The notes beneath the pieces are model-generated. The model had not been told where the DNA came from and did not search any database. It worked only from the letters and a program-made list of their open reading frames with translations. Position numbers and translations under genes: made by a program. 64,000 bases of DNA, taken from NCBI GenBank assembly GCA_950295325.1, contig OX485807.1:20493666-20557665 (forward strand), read 5' to 3'. This document shows, piece after piece, positions 38,301 to 48,092 of this stretch. This DNA comes from Polytrichum commune. Its lineage: Eukaryota; Streptophyta; Polytrichopsida; Polytrichales; Polytrichaceae. Each line of letters begins with the position of its first letter. The first letter of the stretch is position 1.

Positions 38301-41300
38301 TTATGTTGCGTAAATCTAATCGATAGAAGTTGGAGAACATGAGAAATGAACCAAATAACACCCGGTTACCTTAGTTTTGGGCTTTAATGGTGGCTTAACG
38401 CCTTGGAAGTTGGCGACTGATGAGAGGGGGTTAAGAAGCACATGCAAGAGAGAGTGTGTGTCACGATTTGACTTGTAAAGAAGCGAGCCATAAATATCCG
38501 AAAGGTGTGACGGACACTAGAAGTTCATTTCAAGGAACACTCAGCTTTGGTCATGAGTTGGTTCTTGTAGTTTCCCATTGGTTACTTTTTTATAAAAAGT
38601 CAATAGCTTCCTTCCATTTTCCAATCCCATGAGGTTTCTAATGAGGACACCCCGTCATCGCTATGTCGATGAAACCACCGGTTGCTCATCCAAGTGGGAA
38701 CCACATCCAACAAGTTGCATGTGTTTTTTCATCCACGCAAAGAGCATTTCATTCATAACCGCTGATTTTTGTGCATGAATGCACGAATCATGACGAGCAA
38801 TCTTAGAGAATTCATCATCTAGGAAAATTTGTGGCAAGGAGGATGATAAAAACTGAAGGATTGAGAGATAATGTCCAAACTTTTTGTGTCATTCATTGAA
38901 GTTAACTAAGAATGATTGATGGATTGAATCTGATTGGGTTTGATTTCTTATCTTTATGGTAGAGGTAAATTAAGAACTTGCATGGTTGCTTGCAAAATTG
39001 GTGTCTCACAAAAATCGATATGTGATCTTAGTCGGTCCTCCAACAAACTTTGAGCGATTTCCCATGTAGGAAAATATGCAGTGAAGTGGCCAAAACCTAG
39101 AGGAATCGGAGAAAATTGTCCACAACTTCCATGTGTACTTCATTGAAGACTATTGAAGGTTTGATTGGGTTTTGAGGTAGATGGTTCTAAGACCAACACC
39201 CTAAATTCTTTAGACAATTAATAGATATTCGTTCTAAGGATGTCCACCACCTTAATATCAAGTTTCCATGTTGTTTTTGGGTCATCTACTAGTAAAACTC
39301 AAAATTCCTACTCCTTCGGTCGCAAAATGATTGTCCATGTTCCTAACTTTAACAAGATTAAGGCCCGCTGACCATTGACTGAGTAGTTGTAAGTATGATA
39401 CTTAAATTAGAAAACAACAACTACTCCATAACACCCCCTGAAGTTGCGGTGTCGAAAGACTTCTTGATGCTGAACGTTTGGTGCAAAAATATTTGACTTT
39501 CAACCTCAAGTTTCTAGCCGGGCAGATAAACCAGACAATCACTTTGGAACCAAAAAAAAGCTGGGAGATAGGACAATCGTTCTGAAACGGAGGAAGTATA
39601 ATTATACAAGTGAATCCAAATATAACATATTTTGGTGCATTGAAAACCCCATGTCAATTGCCAACTTTGAAAAACACTTAGATTTTGAATTCAATCATAT
39701 TATATCTATGCTCAACGCTTAAAGTGACGGTGTTATGATGAAGCATCCTTACATGATTAAACGCCCCACGAAAACAAACGGGCAGATGAAACCACCGCAC
39801 TCATGGACCGAATAACAAGAAACTCTTCACCGCTGCGGAGGAGTCAAATGTGAACACAAAAAACTTCCTGTTGACCGAGTGTGGTGCCATTGGGAAAAAA
39901 CCGGAGGTTAGTGATTTTAACGTTGGGAAATGGAGTGATTAAAACCCCTACACGCCCGGGAGAGGGAATCATCGTATACAAGAGCATACTTCTCATCCAT
40001 CCAACATGAAAATCGGGACCCCTATAGGTTTATTGCCGATTCATCGCAATGTATTTTGAATTGGATGGATCCATGGTTTTTTTGAAGTTGTTTCTCGTGC
40101 CGAATCGACTAGAAATAGTGAACTCGCGGCTGCATGCGTTATGGTTAAGGGTTTTATGTTGGATGAATGAGAGGTATGCTTGTATGCAAGAATTCTCCTC
40201 TCTCCCTAAACGCCTGAGGGTTTTGAACAATTACAAGATTTGGTATAACAAGTATGGCTCTCTCTATGAAAGATATTAACTTTACGAAGGCAAAGTTTTT
40301 TCATGAAGGAGCAGCGCATAAATCTATATATATGGTTGGTGCTTAGAGTGAAGCTTACTATATTTGTTTTGGTATTATAAAAGGGTTGTCATTCGAAAAT
40401 ATCTTGTAAATATAATTTAGACCTTCTTTAGTCATAATTTTGCTACGACTTGTCATGACAAGGATATGACTACAAATATGTGGCGTCCTTAACTTTGACA
40501 AGGCATTCAAAATAAACAATTGGTCTAATTATGGTGGACAGTAGGCTCAACTAAGCCTCAACCTTCACTCTACCCTACAAAATCAAATAAAAGATTCCAA
40601 CCACATCGGAGCTACCCTTGAAACCCCAACCAATTTGCAAAGGTGAAAGAGAGAGAGAAAAAATGGTCTCTTAGGTGCTTAGGGATTGAACGTCCAACAT
40701 CCAGTCTGAGACCACACGTCATGTACAACTATTTTTTTTTGGGTATACCGATATTTGTAATAGAATTCTAAGAATTCCTAGTTCATAAGATGTGTGCTTT
40801 GGCACTATTATGGTAATGCACTATATATTTAATATGGCGTGGCATTAAGTGTCATGTGTCACCTTCTCTAGCTGTCAACCAATGATCTCAAAACATCAAT
40901 ATAGATCAACAATGGATCACATGTTATAGTGTAGTGGCTTGAAGGGTATCACCTTTGTCCCAATTCCTAGGATAAGGGCAGATGTACCACTTTCATCAAT
41001 GATACCATCTACCACATTCCTAGATATTGGATCAACGAAGTAGGTTTTGGGTGCTTACTACAATCAATGGCAAAGCAACACATGTCTAATCCTAGATTTA
41101 GTGGTCAGACCATGACAAGGTCATCCATCGCCAATGATATTGTGCGCCCTCACATCCAATCAGGGTTTGACATGTCAACAAAATTGACAACTAGTAAGAG
41201 AAGTAATCATAATATTTTGGTAAGAGAAATTGAGTTAATTACCTGGAGAGGCGGGGCTGCTTGGGCAGGCGATTCGCATACTGGCCACCAGAATCGTCGC

Positions 41301-41316
41301 CACTGGCACCGTACAT
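29381..41316 (-). CDS. Protein with two RanBP2-type zinc fingers, seven exons
   Basis: Predicted exons, 5' to 3': 41316-41243, 34962-34821, 33872-33756, 33507-33227, 31054-30586, 30312-30194, 29486-29381. All junctions keep phase and total 1308 nt (435 aa). Finger 1 has W55, C57, C62, N66, C73, C76 (C-x4-C-x10-C-x2-C). Finger 2 has W388, C390, C393, N397, C404, C407 (C-x2-C-x10-C-x2-C). Each finger is followed by KRRGP-x-G and a short helix. The linker is Ser/Gly/Met-rich and likely disordered. RanBP2-type fingers with W and N at these places usually bind single-stranded RNA, so an RNA-related role is inferred. The first exon lies in a GC-rich island and its use rests on phase and the CAG/GTAATT donor alone. 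If a non-coding exon ending at 36036 (AAGCAG/GTATGA) is used instead, translation could start at the ATG at 34961. Without the 30586 donor, exon 5 reads to a stop at 30565 and yields a one-finger form. Confidence 0.72.
32742..33106 (-). mobile_element. MITE family M1, copy c, inside an intron of the zinc-finger gene
   Basis: The clearest M1 copy. It starts AGGTATGTGGGTGTTATTCG and ends ACCAAATAACACCCACATAC followed by CTT, an inverted repeat of about 22 bp. Length is about 365 bp and there is no ORF. It sits between the exons at 33227 and 31054. Confidence 0.85.
33930..34650 (+). repeat. Intronic tandem repeat, units of about 160-195 bp, four units
   Basis: Units break near 34068, 34264, 34451 and 34613. 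Each carries TTGCAATGA, a TGGCAGATGTATGTGTTCCA-type block, ACCAAGCCATTTCCAAT and GAGGTTGATCC. The array fills most of the intron between the exons at 34821 and 33872. The open frames in it at 34069-34585 are by-products of the repeat. Confidence 0.9.
37973..38372 (-). mobile_element. MITE family M1, copy d, inside the first intron of the zinc-finger gene
   Basis: Starts CAGGTAGATCAGTCTTAAGTGG and ends AACCAAATAACACCCGGTTACC. It has an internal triplication of CCGATTTTTAAT-type text at about 38218-38262. About 400 bp, no ORF. Confidence 0.7.
39311..39596. mobile_element. Stowaway-like MITE (Tc1/mariner type)
   Basis: The left end reads CTCCTTCGGTCGCAAAATGA and the right end, read inward, CTTCCTCCGTTTCAGAACGA; both continue into TTGTCC. 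This is the standard Stowaway terminus. TA dinucleotides flank both ends (39309-39310 and 39597-39598), as expected for TA target duplication. Length 286 bp. Confidence 0.85.
39958..40206. mobile_element. MITE with about 50-bp terminal inverted repeats
   Basis: The left arm begins GGGAGAGGGAATCATCGTAT and the right arm ends CAAGAATTCTCCTCTCTCCC; the arms pair over about 50 bp through a TTGGATG(A/G)ATGAGA(G/A)GTATGC block. Related single arms occur at about 36380-36430 and 44630-44690. Confidence 0.6.
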
Positions 41317-43316
41317 CTATGTCCTTCTTCCGCCCGAAATTCCCGCCCGAAAATCCTGCCCGGGATTCTCAGCCGCCCGCTCCCAAATTCGAGTCCCCTT
41401 GTGACAATACAAATAAACGACACCCCCAAATGTGCGAATTCAAATTGCGGTGTCGACAAGAAGAAAAAGAAGAAAAAGAAGGCATGGATCTCATCACTAA
41501 TCACTTAACCATATCCATCATAATAATCTCTAGCCTTCGCCTCACGTTTAGGCCTCATCTACTCATGTGTGTCAAATTCCAATCAAATAAAAATTGAATG
41601 TGCTTCAAATGGTGTCACAAATTGGACTAACCCACCCATACTGCATATAACATGCGTGGCCGGATTTGGAGGCGTTGTAATTGCAATCAACAACTTAACA
41701 TAACATTGGGAATCCGGTCTCTTTTTAAATTGGGAAATGAACCTTTTCTCATACTCATATGTGAATCCATGTTCATGTTAAAAAAAAACAAATCAAAATT
41801 CTAAAACGATTCTATCTTAACTATGGAAAAGGGACAAGAAAGACATTTCACGGAATTAAGGTTACGAACAACGGAAGCATGATACAAAGACGTGACCCAA
41901 GAGCTCCACAAAATGTGCTACTTTATTTCTTTTCCGCGCCGTCAAATTATCCACCTTCATAATATATGTAATCATCCTCCACCTAGGTCTTCTTCAAATG
42001 TCCACAAGTTATTGTGCACATCAATCTACCACCAAACACAAAAGATGTGCCTCCAATGGCATCAAATCCTACCTCATTTAGCAGCTTCAAATCAATGCAA
42101 CTCACATAACATTATTCAACAGAGTAAGGGGTCTGCCTACATCATCAGGCTGACATTGTAGCATGGAGTGCAAAAATCGGCAAGATGATGTGATTATCTT
42201 CTTAGGATTCCGTGGCCTACCCAACCGAAGGTTAACTACTGTTATGCAAGCTCTCCAAAGTTCTTTGACTTGTTCATCACACTTCCATTCATGTACATAT
42301 CTGACTGGAGTCAAAGTCCTCCATGCTTCTCTATTGATACCACGTTGTACATGAATCATAACCCTATTGAGTTGCATGAAGCAATCTTCACATCAAATAC
42401 TCGTCGAAACTATGCTATTTTTTTTGTTCAAGGCCGATTGGATATTAAAGAAGAAGAAGAAGTCTATTGTCTAGCATGTTGTAATGTCCGTGTGTAGGAT
42501 GTAGAATGGCTAGCCGACCTAGGGGAGAGAGGGATAACTACCTTGGTGGTTATTTCCTAGGCTAGAAGGTAGGGTAGGAGGATGAAAGGGGGCTAGGTCC
42601 GGCCTAGCTTGGGAGGTTATAGTGAGAGAGAAGAATATGAGGAAAGAGGTCAAGGCCGTAGGAGTGAGGCTAGTTCATTGCCGGGGGTGAAAAAATATTT
42701 ATTCAATTGGAAGAAATCGTTTCATGAGACTAAGAAATCAACAATTTTCAAGGGTTTCATCACAAGTTTAAAAGTGACTTGAAAACAAGCAATGTCTTAT
42801 GCATTTGACAAAGACAACACAACAATGCATTTGGTTTGTTATTCTTACATCAAAGGTTTAAATTCTCCAAGATTTCGCCCTCATGGCTTCCAAGATATTG
42901 CATGTTGCCAATTTATCATTTATTATCAATCACTCATGCACAAGGATCACTGCTACGATGAGCAACATTTGTAAGAAATTTTGAGAAGGTCATTATAGAA
43001 TATTTTATTTATATGATTTAAAACCACGCCATGACACTTTAACATACTTTTTTTTACTTTTTTTTTGATTTATTAATTAATGCATGTTATATATAGACAT
43101 CTACACGCTTAAGACGTTGTTGCAAACCTTTTATCTCAAAAGAATAAGATCCTTTTTATCTAAGCTTGGAATGCACACATCTAGCTCCACCAATTAAAGA
43201 TTGGAGAGTTATTGTGGTGGTGGCTTCATTGTGGACGTTAACTTTATCTAAGAAAGGAGGGGAAGAGAGGTCACAAGAGGGAGTGGAGCTCATGGGGGCC
43301 AATGGAGAGAGGTAAG
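41317..43316. other. Upstream region of the zinc-finger gene; no other gene supported
   Basis: 41317-41410 is GC-rich and would be the 5' leader of the zinc-finger gene. It is followed upstream by a pyrimidine-rich stretch on the minus strand (about 41460-41483). A minus-strand open frame at 42377-42102 (91 codons) has protein-like composition but no recognised domain. Confidence 0.4.
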
Positions 43317-43447
43317 CTTAGGGTTAGTTTCCATGTAGGCCACTTGCCCACCAAAATTTTACTGAAAATGTAGATGCTAAGATGTGGAATCTACATTTCC
43401 ACTAGAATCCGGTGGGCGAGTGGCCCTCAGAGGAAACTAACCCTTAG
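43317..43447. mobile_element. Foldback MITE, 131 bp
   Basis: Almost the whole element is an inverted repeat. The left arm starts CTTAGGGTTAGTTTCCATGT; the right arm, read inward, starts CTAAGGGTTAGTTTCCTCTG. Both continue through GGCCACT(T/C)GCCCACC to AAATGTAGAT. A half-copy of the left arm (CTTAGTTTCCATGTAGG) is present near 3480. Confidence 0.8.
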
Positions 43448-43483
43448 AGGAGCAACCAATGTCCAAGGAGATTTTTGGGCACA

Positions 43484-43863
43484 AGGTATGTGGGTGATAT
43501 TTCATTCCCTTTTCATGTTCTCCAACTTCTGCTGATTAGATTTACACAACTAAACTTGTGTTGCATTAGCAAATCTACGATGAAACGTATGCAAAATCGG
43601 ATAGAAAAACGGACCTCCCCTTATTTAGTTACGATTATTAGAACTGCATGTTTGTTGATTTCTTAAACGAATACATAGGTCCTCCCAATCGTGTTGACTA
43701 TTGAGTGCAAAACAATATTTACCATTCGAAAACGTATTCCAATCTTTTTGAAACATGTGTCTTTATGATGTTTACTCTTTGATTCTCACCGAACCACATA
43801 CCAATGAAATATAAGATAGGGATCCAATTAAGAAAAACGAACCACTTAAGACCCATCTACCTT
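43484..43863 (+). mobile_element. MITE family M1, copy e
   Basis: Full-length copy of about 380 bp from AAGGTATGTGGGTGATATTT to CTTAAGACCCATCTACCTT. It shares TTGTGTTGCATTAGCAAATC, GAATACATAGGTCCTCCCAA and CATGTGTCTTTATGATGTTT with copies a and b. It lies 36 bp from the foldback MITE. Confidence 0.8.
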
Positions 43864-43892
43864 ACGTCTTGTGATCTTTTCGGGGTTTTTCC

Positions 43893-44046
43893 TTTATAAA
43901 TTCCAGGCACATTCCATAGATTCCTCTAGAATGGTGAGTAATTTTCCTGAAGTCTTCCACTTCAACCGGTTATTTCTCAAACTTTACCGGTGCAGCCGTA
44001 ACTGGCGGCCGGTTCTCCCCGTTCATTGGGAGAAACTCCTAACTTA
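43893..44046 (-). repeat. Dispersed repeat C, copy 2 (inverted)
   Basis: On the minus strand it reads GGGGAGAACCGGCCGCCAGT, GAGAAATAACCGGTTGAAGT and CTAGAGGAATCTATGGAATG, matching 53577-53700. A TTTATAAAGG motif lies at its edge. Confidence 0.7.
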
Positions 44047-45394
44047 GAGTGGTTCGGACACTGCCACCTGGCAGCCAGGTAGGGGTCTGCCACAACTAGC
44101 CAATGGGGATCCACTCCACTTTTTTCACTTATTCCTAGGCACGTAAAAAGGTCATCGCCCTATAACAGCAACAACTTCCATGCCATGCCATGCCGGCCGT
44201 TATAGCCCGAGAACATTTAGGCTTTGCCGACGTCGGCTCCCGAGTATTGGAGGGTCGTAAAGGGCCACGAGAGTACGATGTATGTGGATTGGAGGCCCTT
44301 CTTTCCAAACAATTTGATGTCGGAAATAGTTTCCAAGACCCCGAATTAGTCTAGCACGAAGCATTCGGAATGATAGAAACTGAAATTGGGTTTTAAAGTC
44401 CAGAATGATAAAAGGTTTGTTGGACTAGACGTACATCGAGATGGTGGCAAAGAGATCGATTCTCTCGAGGAAAAGATTGGAGTGGTCTCAGTAAGATGTA
44501 GGCTATTATCAACTTGATGGTCCAATTGGAAGAAAGACTTGAGACTACTTAGAGTTGCGTTCTAAAATAGGGAAGGGAACTTGTCTCTAATGGAGTTGTA
44601 GAGGGGACAGCCCAACACAAAGTGTGCCTCATGGATGGATGAATGAGAGGTACGCTCTACAATAATATTCCCCTCTCACCCCTCACGTCGGGTTCTGGGC
44701 AGTTTGTTAACAAGAAAATTACATCTCATGTTTCAAAGGTCCACTTGACCATTGTCCGTGTCAACACATTAGTAAGCAACTACATGATGGTCTCCTTCCA
44801 AAGAAAGAGGCCGCGTTTTAAGTACTCTAAAAAAATATACAATTGTTTGTCGAAAAGCTCATTGTACACATCCTAAGTGCTCCCCAGAAACAGGGATATC
44901 CTAGAATTAAAGATAAATTATGCTCATGTGATATGTGGTCCCACAAAACACAGCCAACGAACTTTGTAATGTTAATTTTTTGCAAAGGTTCAAAAACTAG
45001 TTATTCACTTACCCACCCGTATGTGTGAGAACACAACAATGAGATTGTTGTGGAGACATTTTCGACACATGAACTTCTATGGTATGTATCACAAATTCAC
45101 TTCATTTCAATTTCAATCCTTTGTCCATTGGATGGTTGACATTTTGACGGAGCTATAAATTTGACTCAAATTGTCCAATAGGAACATGTTGACATTACTC
45201 AAGATTGGAGACAACTTGGACATTTCGGTCACTTAATTTGTGCACACATTGGTTTTTTTCAATTTAAAACATGGAGTATCATTTGGGGGAGGATGTAAGT
45301 TTCTCTCACAATTTTTTGCAGGCTTTTAGTATTTTCTCAACAAATGAATTATTGTCTTGCACTTGGAACATAGATGAAATCTTATCCTCTTATA
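44047..45394. other. No gene recognised
   Basis: Contains a single arm of the 39958-type MITE near 44630-44690. Otherwise AT-rich with short ORFs. Confidence 0.4.
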
Positions 45395-45395
45395 T

Positions 45396-46800
45396 ATGGA
45401 AGGGTTTGCACTCTCCATGGTATCATTGGAGAATGGGCAAAGAGTGTTAGATAGCTTGAATGATAGGTTATCAAATGTATGTAGGTATTGTGACATACAT
45501 GAAACACTAACAATCATTAATACGCTATATCCAAACGAACCCGCATACATATTTACCGACAGTCTCAATGTATTATACTTACTTAACACACAAATTAAAC
45601 ACCCCACACTTCACAATAGCCACCCCGACCAAATCACCCTCGTCACCATGGTACAACTACTTCAAAACCGGACACAACCAATCACACTATACAAAGTCAG
45701 AGCACACGTCAACATTTACGGCAACGAACAAGCAGACAAATTGGCAAAAGAAGGGCTAGAACTAGAGCACATAATTGCCATTCACCCACATGAGCATGCC
45801 CATGCTACCCCATACTACTACCAAAAGGACGTCTGGGCCTCAATGGAGGACGTCCCTAACAAAGGCCCCGTTAGATTCTTAGAAAAGCAAATAATAAAAT
45901 ATGATAGAGAAAATAACTTGGAAAACATGGCCACACAAACTCCTAACATGTACAAATGGACAGGGAACGCAGAAATAGACAAAGAATTATCTAATGAATT
46001 TTGGGAAAACCCAGAAATCTCAGATAAACAAAAATCATGCCTCATCAAATTCCGAACCGGAACTTATATGGGAAATGCTCGAAAACAACTGTTCTTCGGT
46101 AGACAAACATATCCATCTATCACATGCCCCATCTGCAATTCATACGAGCCGGATACATGGTTACATGTACTACTTACGTGTAAACAACAACATATACATT
46201 CACTCCACGTCAACAGACACAACAAAGCAGTATGGGAAATTAGGAAACTACTAATCTCATCCGAAAAATCCCGATGTTATATTCTCATGAATGCTGGCAC
46301 CTTCAATAACACACCCCAAGAAAACACTGTTCCCAATTGGCTACTCCCTTGCACATGCGGTACTCAAAGATGCCATTGTAACTCCAGATTTAGACCTGAC
46401 ATCCTTTGTGTTAGAGGATTACCATACCAAAACGACCCCCCCACAGACATAGACCCCAACCTCACCATACAATTCATCGAATTCACATATTGTAATGATA
46501 GATTCTCACCAGAAACACTCGAAGCAAAAAAATAACAAATATAGACCATTAATCGATAGTATCACTGCTAGAGGATGGAAAACCGACCCCCTTATTATAA
46601 TCACTGCAGGCGCCAGAGCCACTACCCACATTCCATCAATGAAGTCACTCGAAAATAAATTTAAAATACCTATGCCTACCATTAAAAATACCTTCAAAAA
46701 CATCAATACTATCGCTATAAAATATGCCATGTCTATCCTCCTCCACAAAAGAAGAATAGAAAACCACCAACCGCTACCCCAAACACTAGACCCCCCATAG
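45396..46800 (+). pseudogene. Non-LTR retrotransposon 3' coding region: RNase H, CCHC knuckle, PD-(D/E)XK-like endonuclease; frameshifted
   Basis: The first frame (45396-46535, 379 codons) has an RNase H core with D55 in FTDSLN and H104/D114 in AHVNIYGNEQAD. A knuckle C244-x2-C247-x9-H257-x4-C262 follows, then a Cys cluster (319, 321, 326, 328), then RPD (333-335) and E362 in FIEFTY and K378. The rest of the nuclease motif, NKYRPLI, is in another frame from about 46530 to 46800. The frames would meet if an A7 run at about 46523-46529 were one base shorter. The CCHC-RPD-E-K-KY order matches the restriction-like endonuclease of R2/NeSL/Dualen-type elements. Reverse transcriptase is missing, and similarity seems to begin only near 45495, so the copy is 5' truncated, which is common for non-LTR elements. 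A strong A/C bias on the plus strand marks the element from about 45500 to 46815. Confidence 0.7.
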
Positions 46801-47720
46801 ATAAAACCATTAAAACCAACCATTATGGTCCTTGTTACTGGTGACTAGTGACTATAGTGTCTACTCTCGAAAGGGAGGAGTAGATCTGTACTTCCATACC
46901 TTTGTCCTGAGGGCATCGGATTGGGGGTGGATCGAACAGACACTTAATTCACGTCGGTCTCCTCCGGAGACCGAAGTTTTTCTTCTTCTTCTTCTTCTTA
47001 GGTATTGTGAAGATGTTTATTCGAGCAACATTGCAACTAAGCAATGGTTAGACGAGCTTCTTCTTAAGTTTGTTGGTAAACACTTTGTTGGTTGATCCCT
47101 TTCACGTTCAATATTGGGGGCCAACATATGAGAGACTATATTTTTTTTGCTATCAAATATGCAAATTGGAATGTCGTTGTCATTTTATTTATCCCTTCTT
47201 TTTTTATGTTGCATGAGTGGATTTGTCACGGGTAGATCACTTAGTGCATTTTAAAAACGACGTGCGGCATAATATAGAGAGGATTAAAATCATTTGAAAT
47301 AAAAATTATAAAGGAATTCCAAATAAGGAAGGGGCCATTAAATGTAGACAATCCCATTATAAGTAAGTTAGATGAACATAAAACGTGGGCCATTATTTTT
47401 TTTTGTAAAATTAATATAGGGGCTGAAGATAAGGATCCTAGAAGGTATGTTTAGTATGATCTGTAAATGGGTTTAGGACTCACGGGGATGGACGACAATT
47501 GGGATTTCCGTCTGTCCAAAAATGGATGAAAAGGGAACGCGCCGTCGTTGGGGTCATCTTCCCCACGCCCGTTTGCAGATGGCTAGGGTTTCAATTTGCT
47601 TCGCGTTTTCGTCCATTGTGTTTTGGAGGTGCGTTTTCAGAGCTGGGTTTGGGTTTAGGTGCGTGCACACCTTGTTTGGTGTATTGATCTGCATCTACTG
47701 GGGCGGTTTACATTCGAATT
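46801..47720. other. No gene; possible retroelement 3' end and (TTC)n tract
   Basis: The A/C-rich composition fades by about 46820, so the retroelement 3' UTR is short. A (TTC)n tract lies at about 46978-46999. No clear target duplication was identified. Confidence 0.4.
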
Positions 47721-48092
47721 ATGGCAATCCAAATCAAGATGTGGACCATGGAGGGGGAATTTGTTGTGCCGCAGTATTTCAGCAAAGTCAAAGTATTGGA
47801 GGAGGAAACATACGCCTCCCTTAGGGTTCGTTTGGAGGAGAAATTTGCGTTGGAGTGGCCATTTCAGTTTTGGGACAATGAAAATAGGTGTAGAATCCGG
47901 CAAAAGATGGAGGGTTTGAACGATGTAGTAAGTGATGTGTATGTCCTGCCATTGCAATGTGAAGTCCAGGAGGCCCCTAAACGGCGTCGTCTTGATGATG
48001 GGACTCATGTAGTAGATCGTAGTCTCCAAGAAGTGGCCGATTTCCCGGAAATAGAAAACCCCAGCCGCACGTGGTGCACAAAAATGCCTTAG
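47721..48092 (+). CDS. Hypothetical 123-aa protein or gene fragment
   Basis: A 123-codon ORF starts at an ATG at 47721 and ends at 48092. Its composition is protein-like and its GC content is higher than that of its flanks. Residues 5-75 alternate hydrophobic strands with a central VRLEEKF helix; the MWTMEGEFVVP...VLEEETYASLRVRL pattern resembles a ubiquitin-like or PB1-like beta-grasp fold, which is only a structural guess. Residues 84-90 (EAPKRRR) are a possible nuclear signal. The ORF could be the first exon of a decayed longer gene. No homologue is recognised. Confidence 0.35.
   Translation: MAIQIKMWTMEGEFVVPQYFSKVKVLEEETYASLRVRLEEKFALEWPFQFWDNENRCRIRQKMEGLNDVVSDVYVLPLQCEVQEAPKRRRLDDGTHVVDRSLQEVADFPEIENPSRTWCTKMP

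Noticed and set aside
41067-41597. 176-codon plus-strand ORF
   Set aside because: It overlaps, on the opposite strand, the GC-rich first exon and leader of the zinc-finger gene. The Pro/Arg-rich part is an antisense reading of that exon.
45326-45607. 93-codon minus-strand ORF
   Set aside because: Antisense of the RNase H region of the retroelement.
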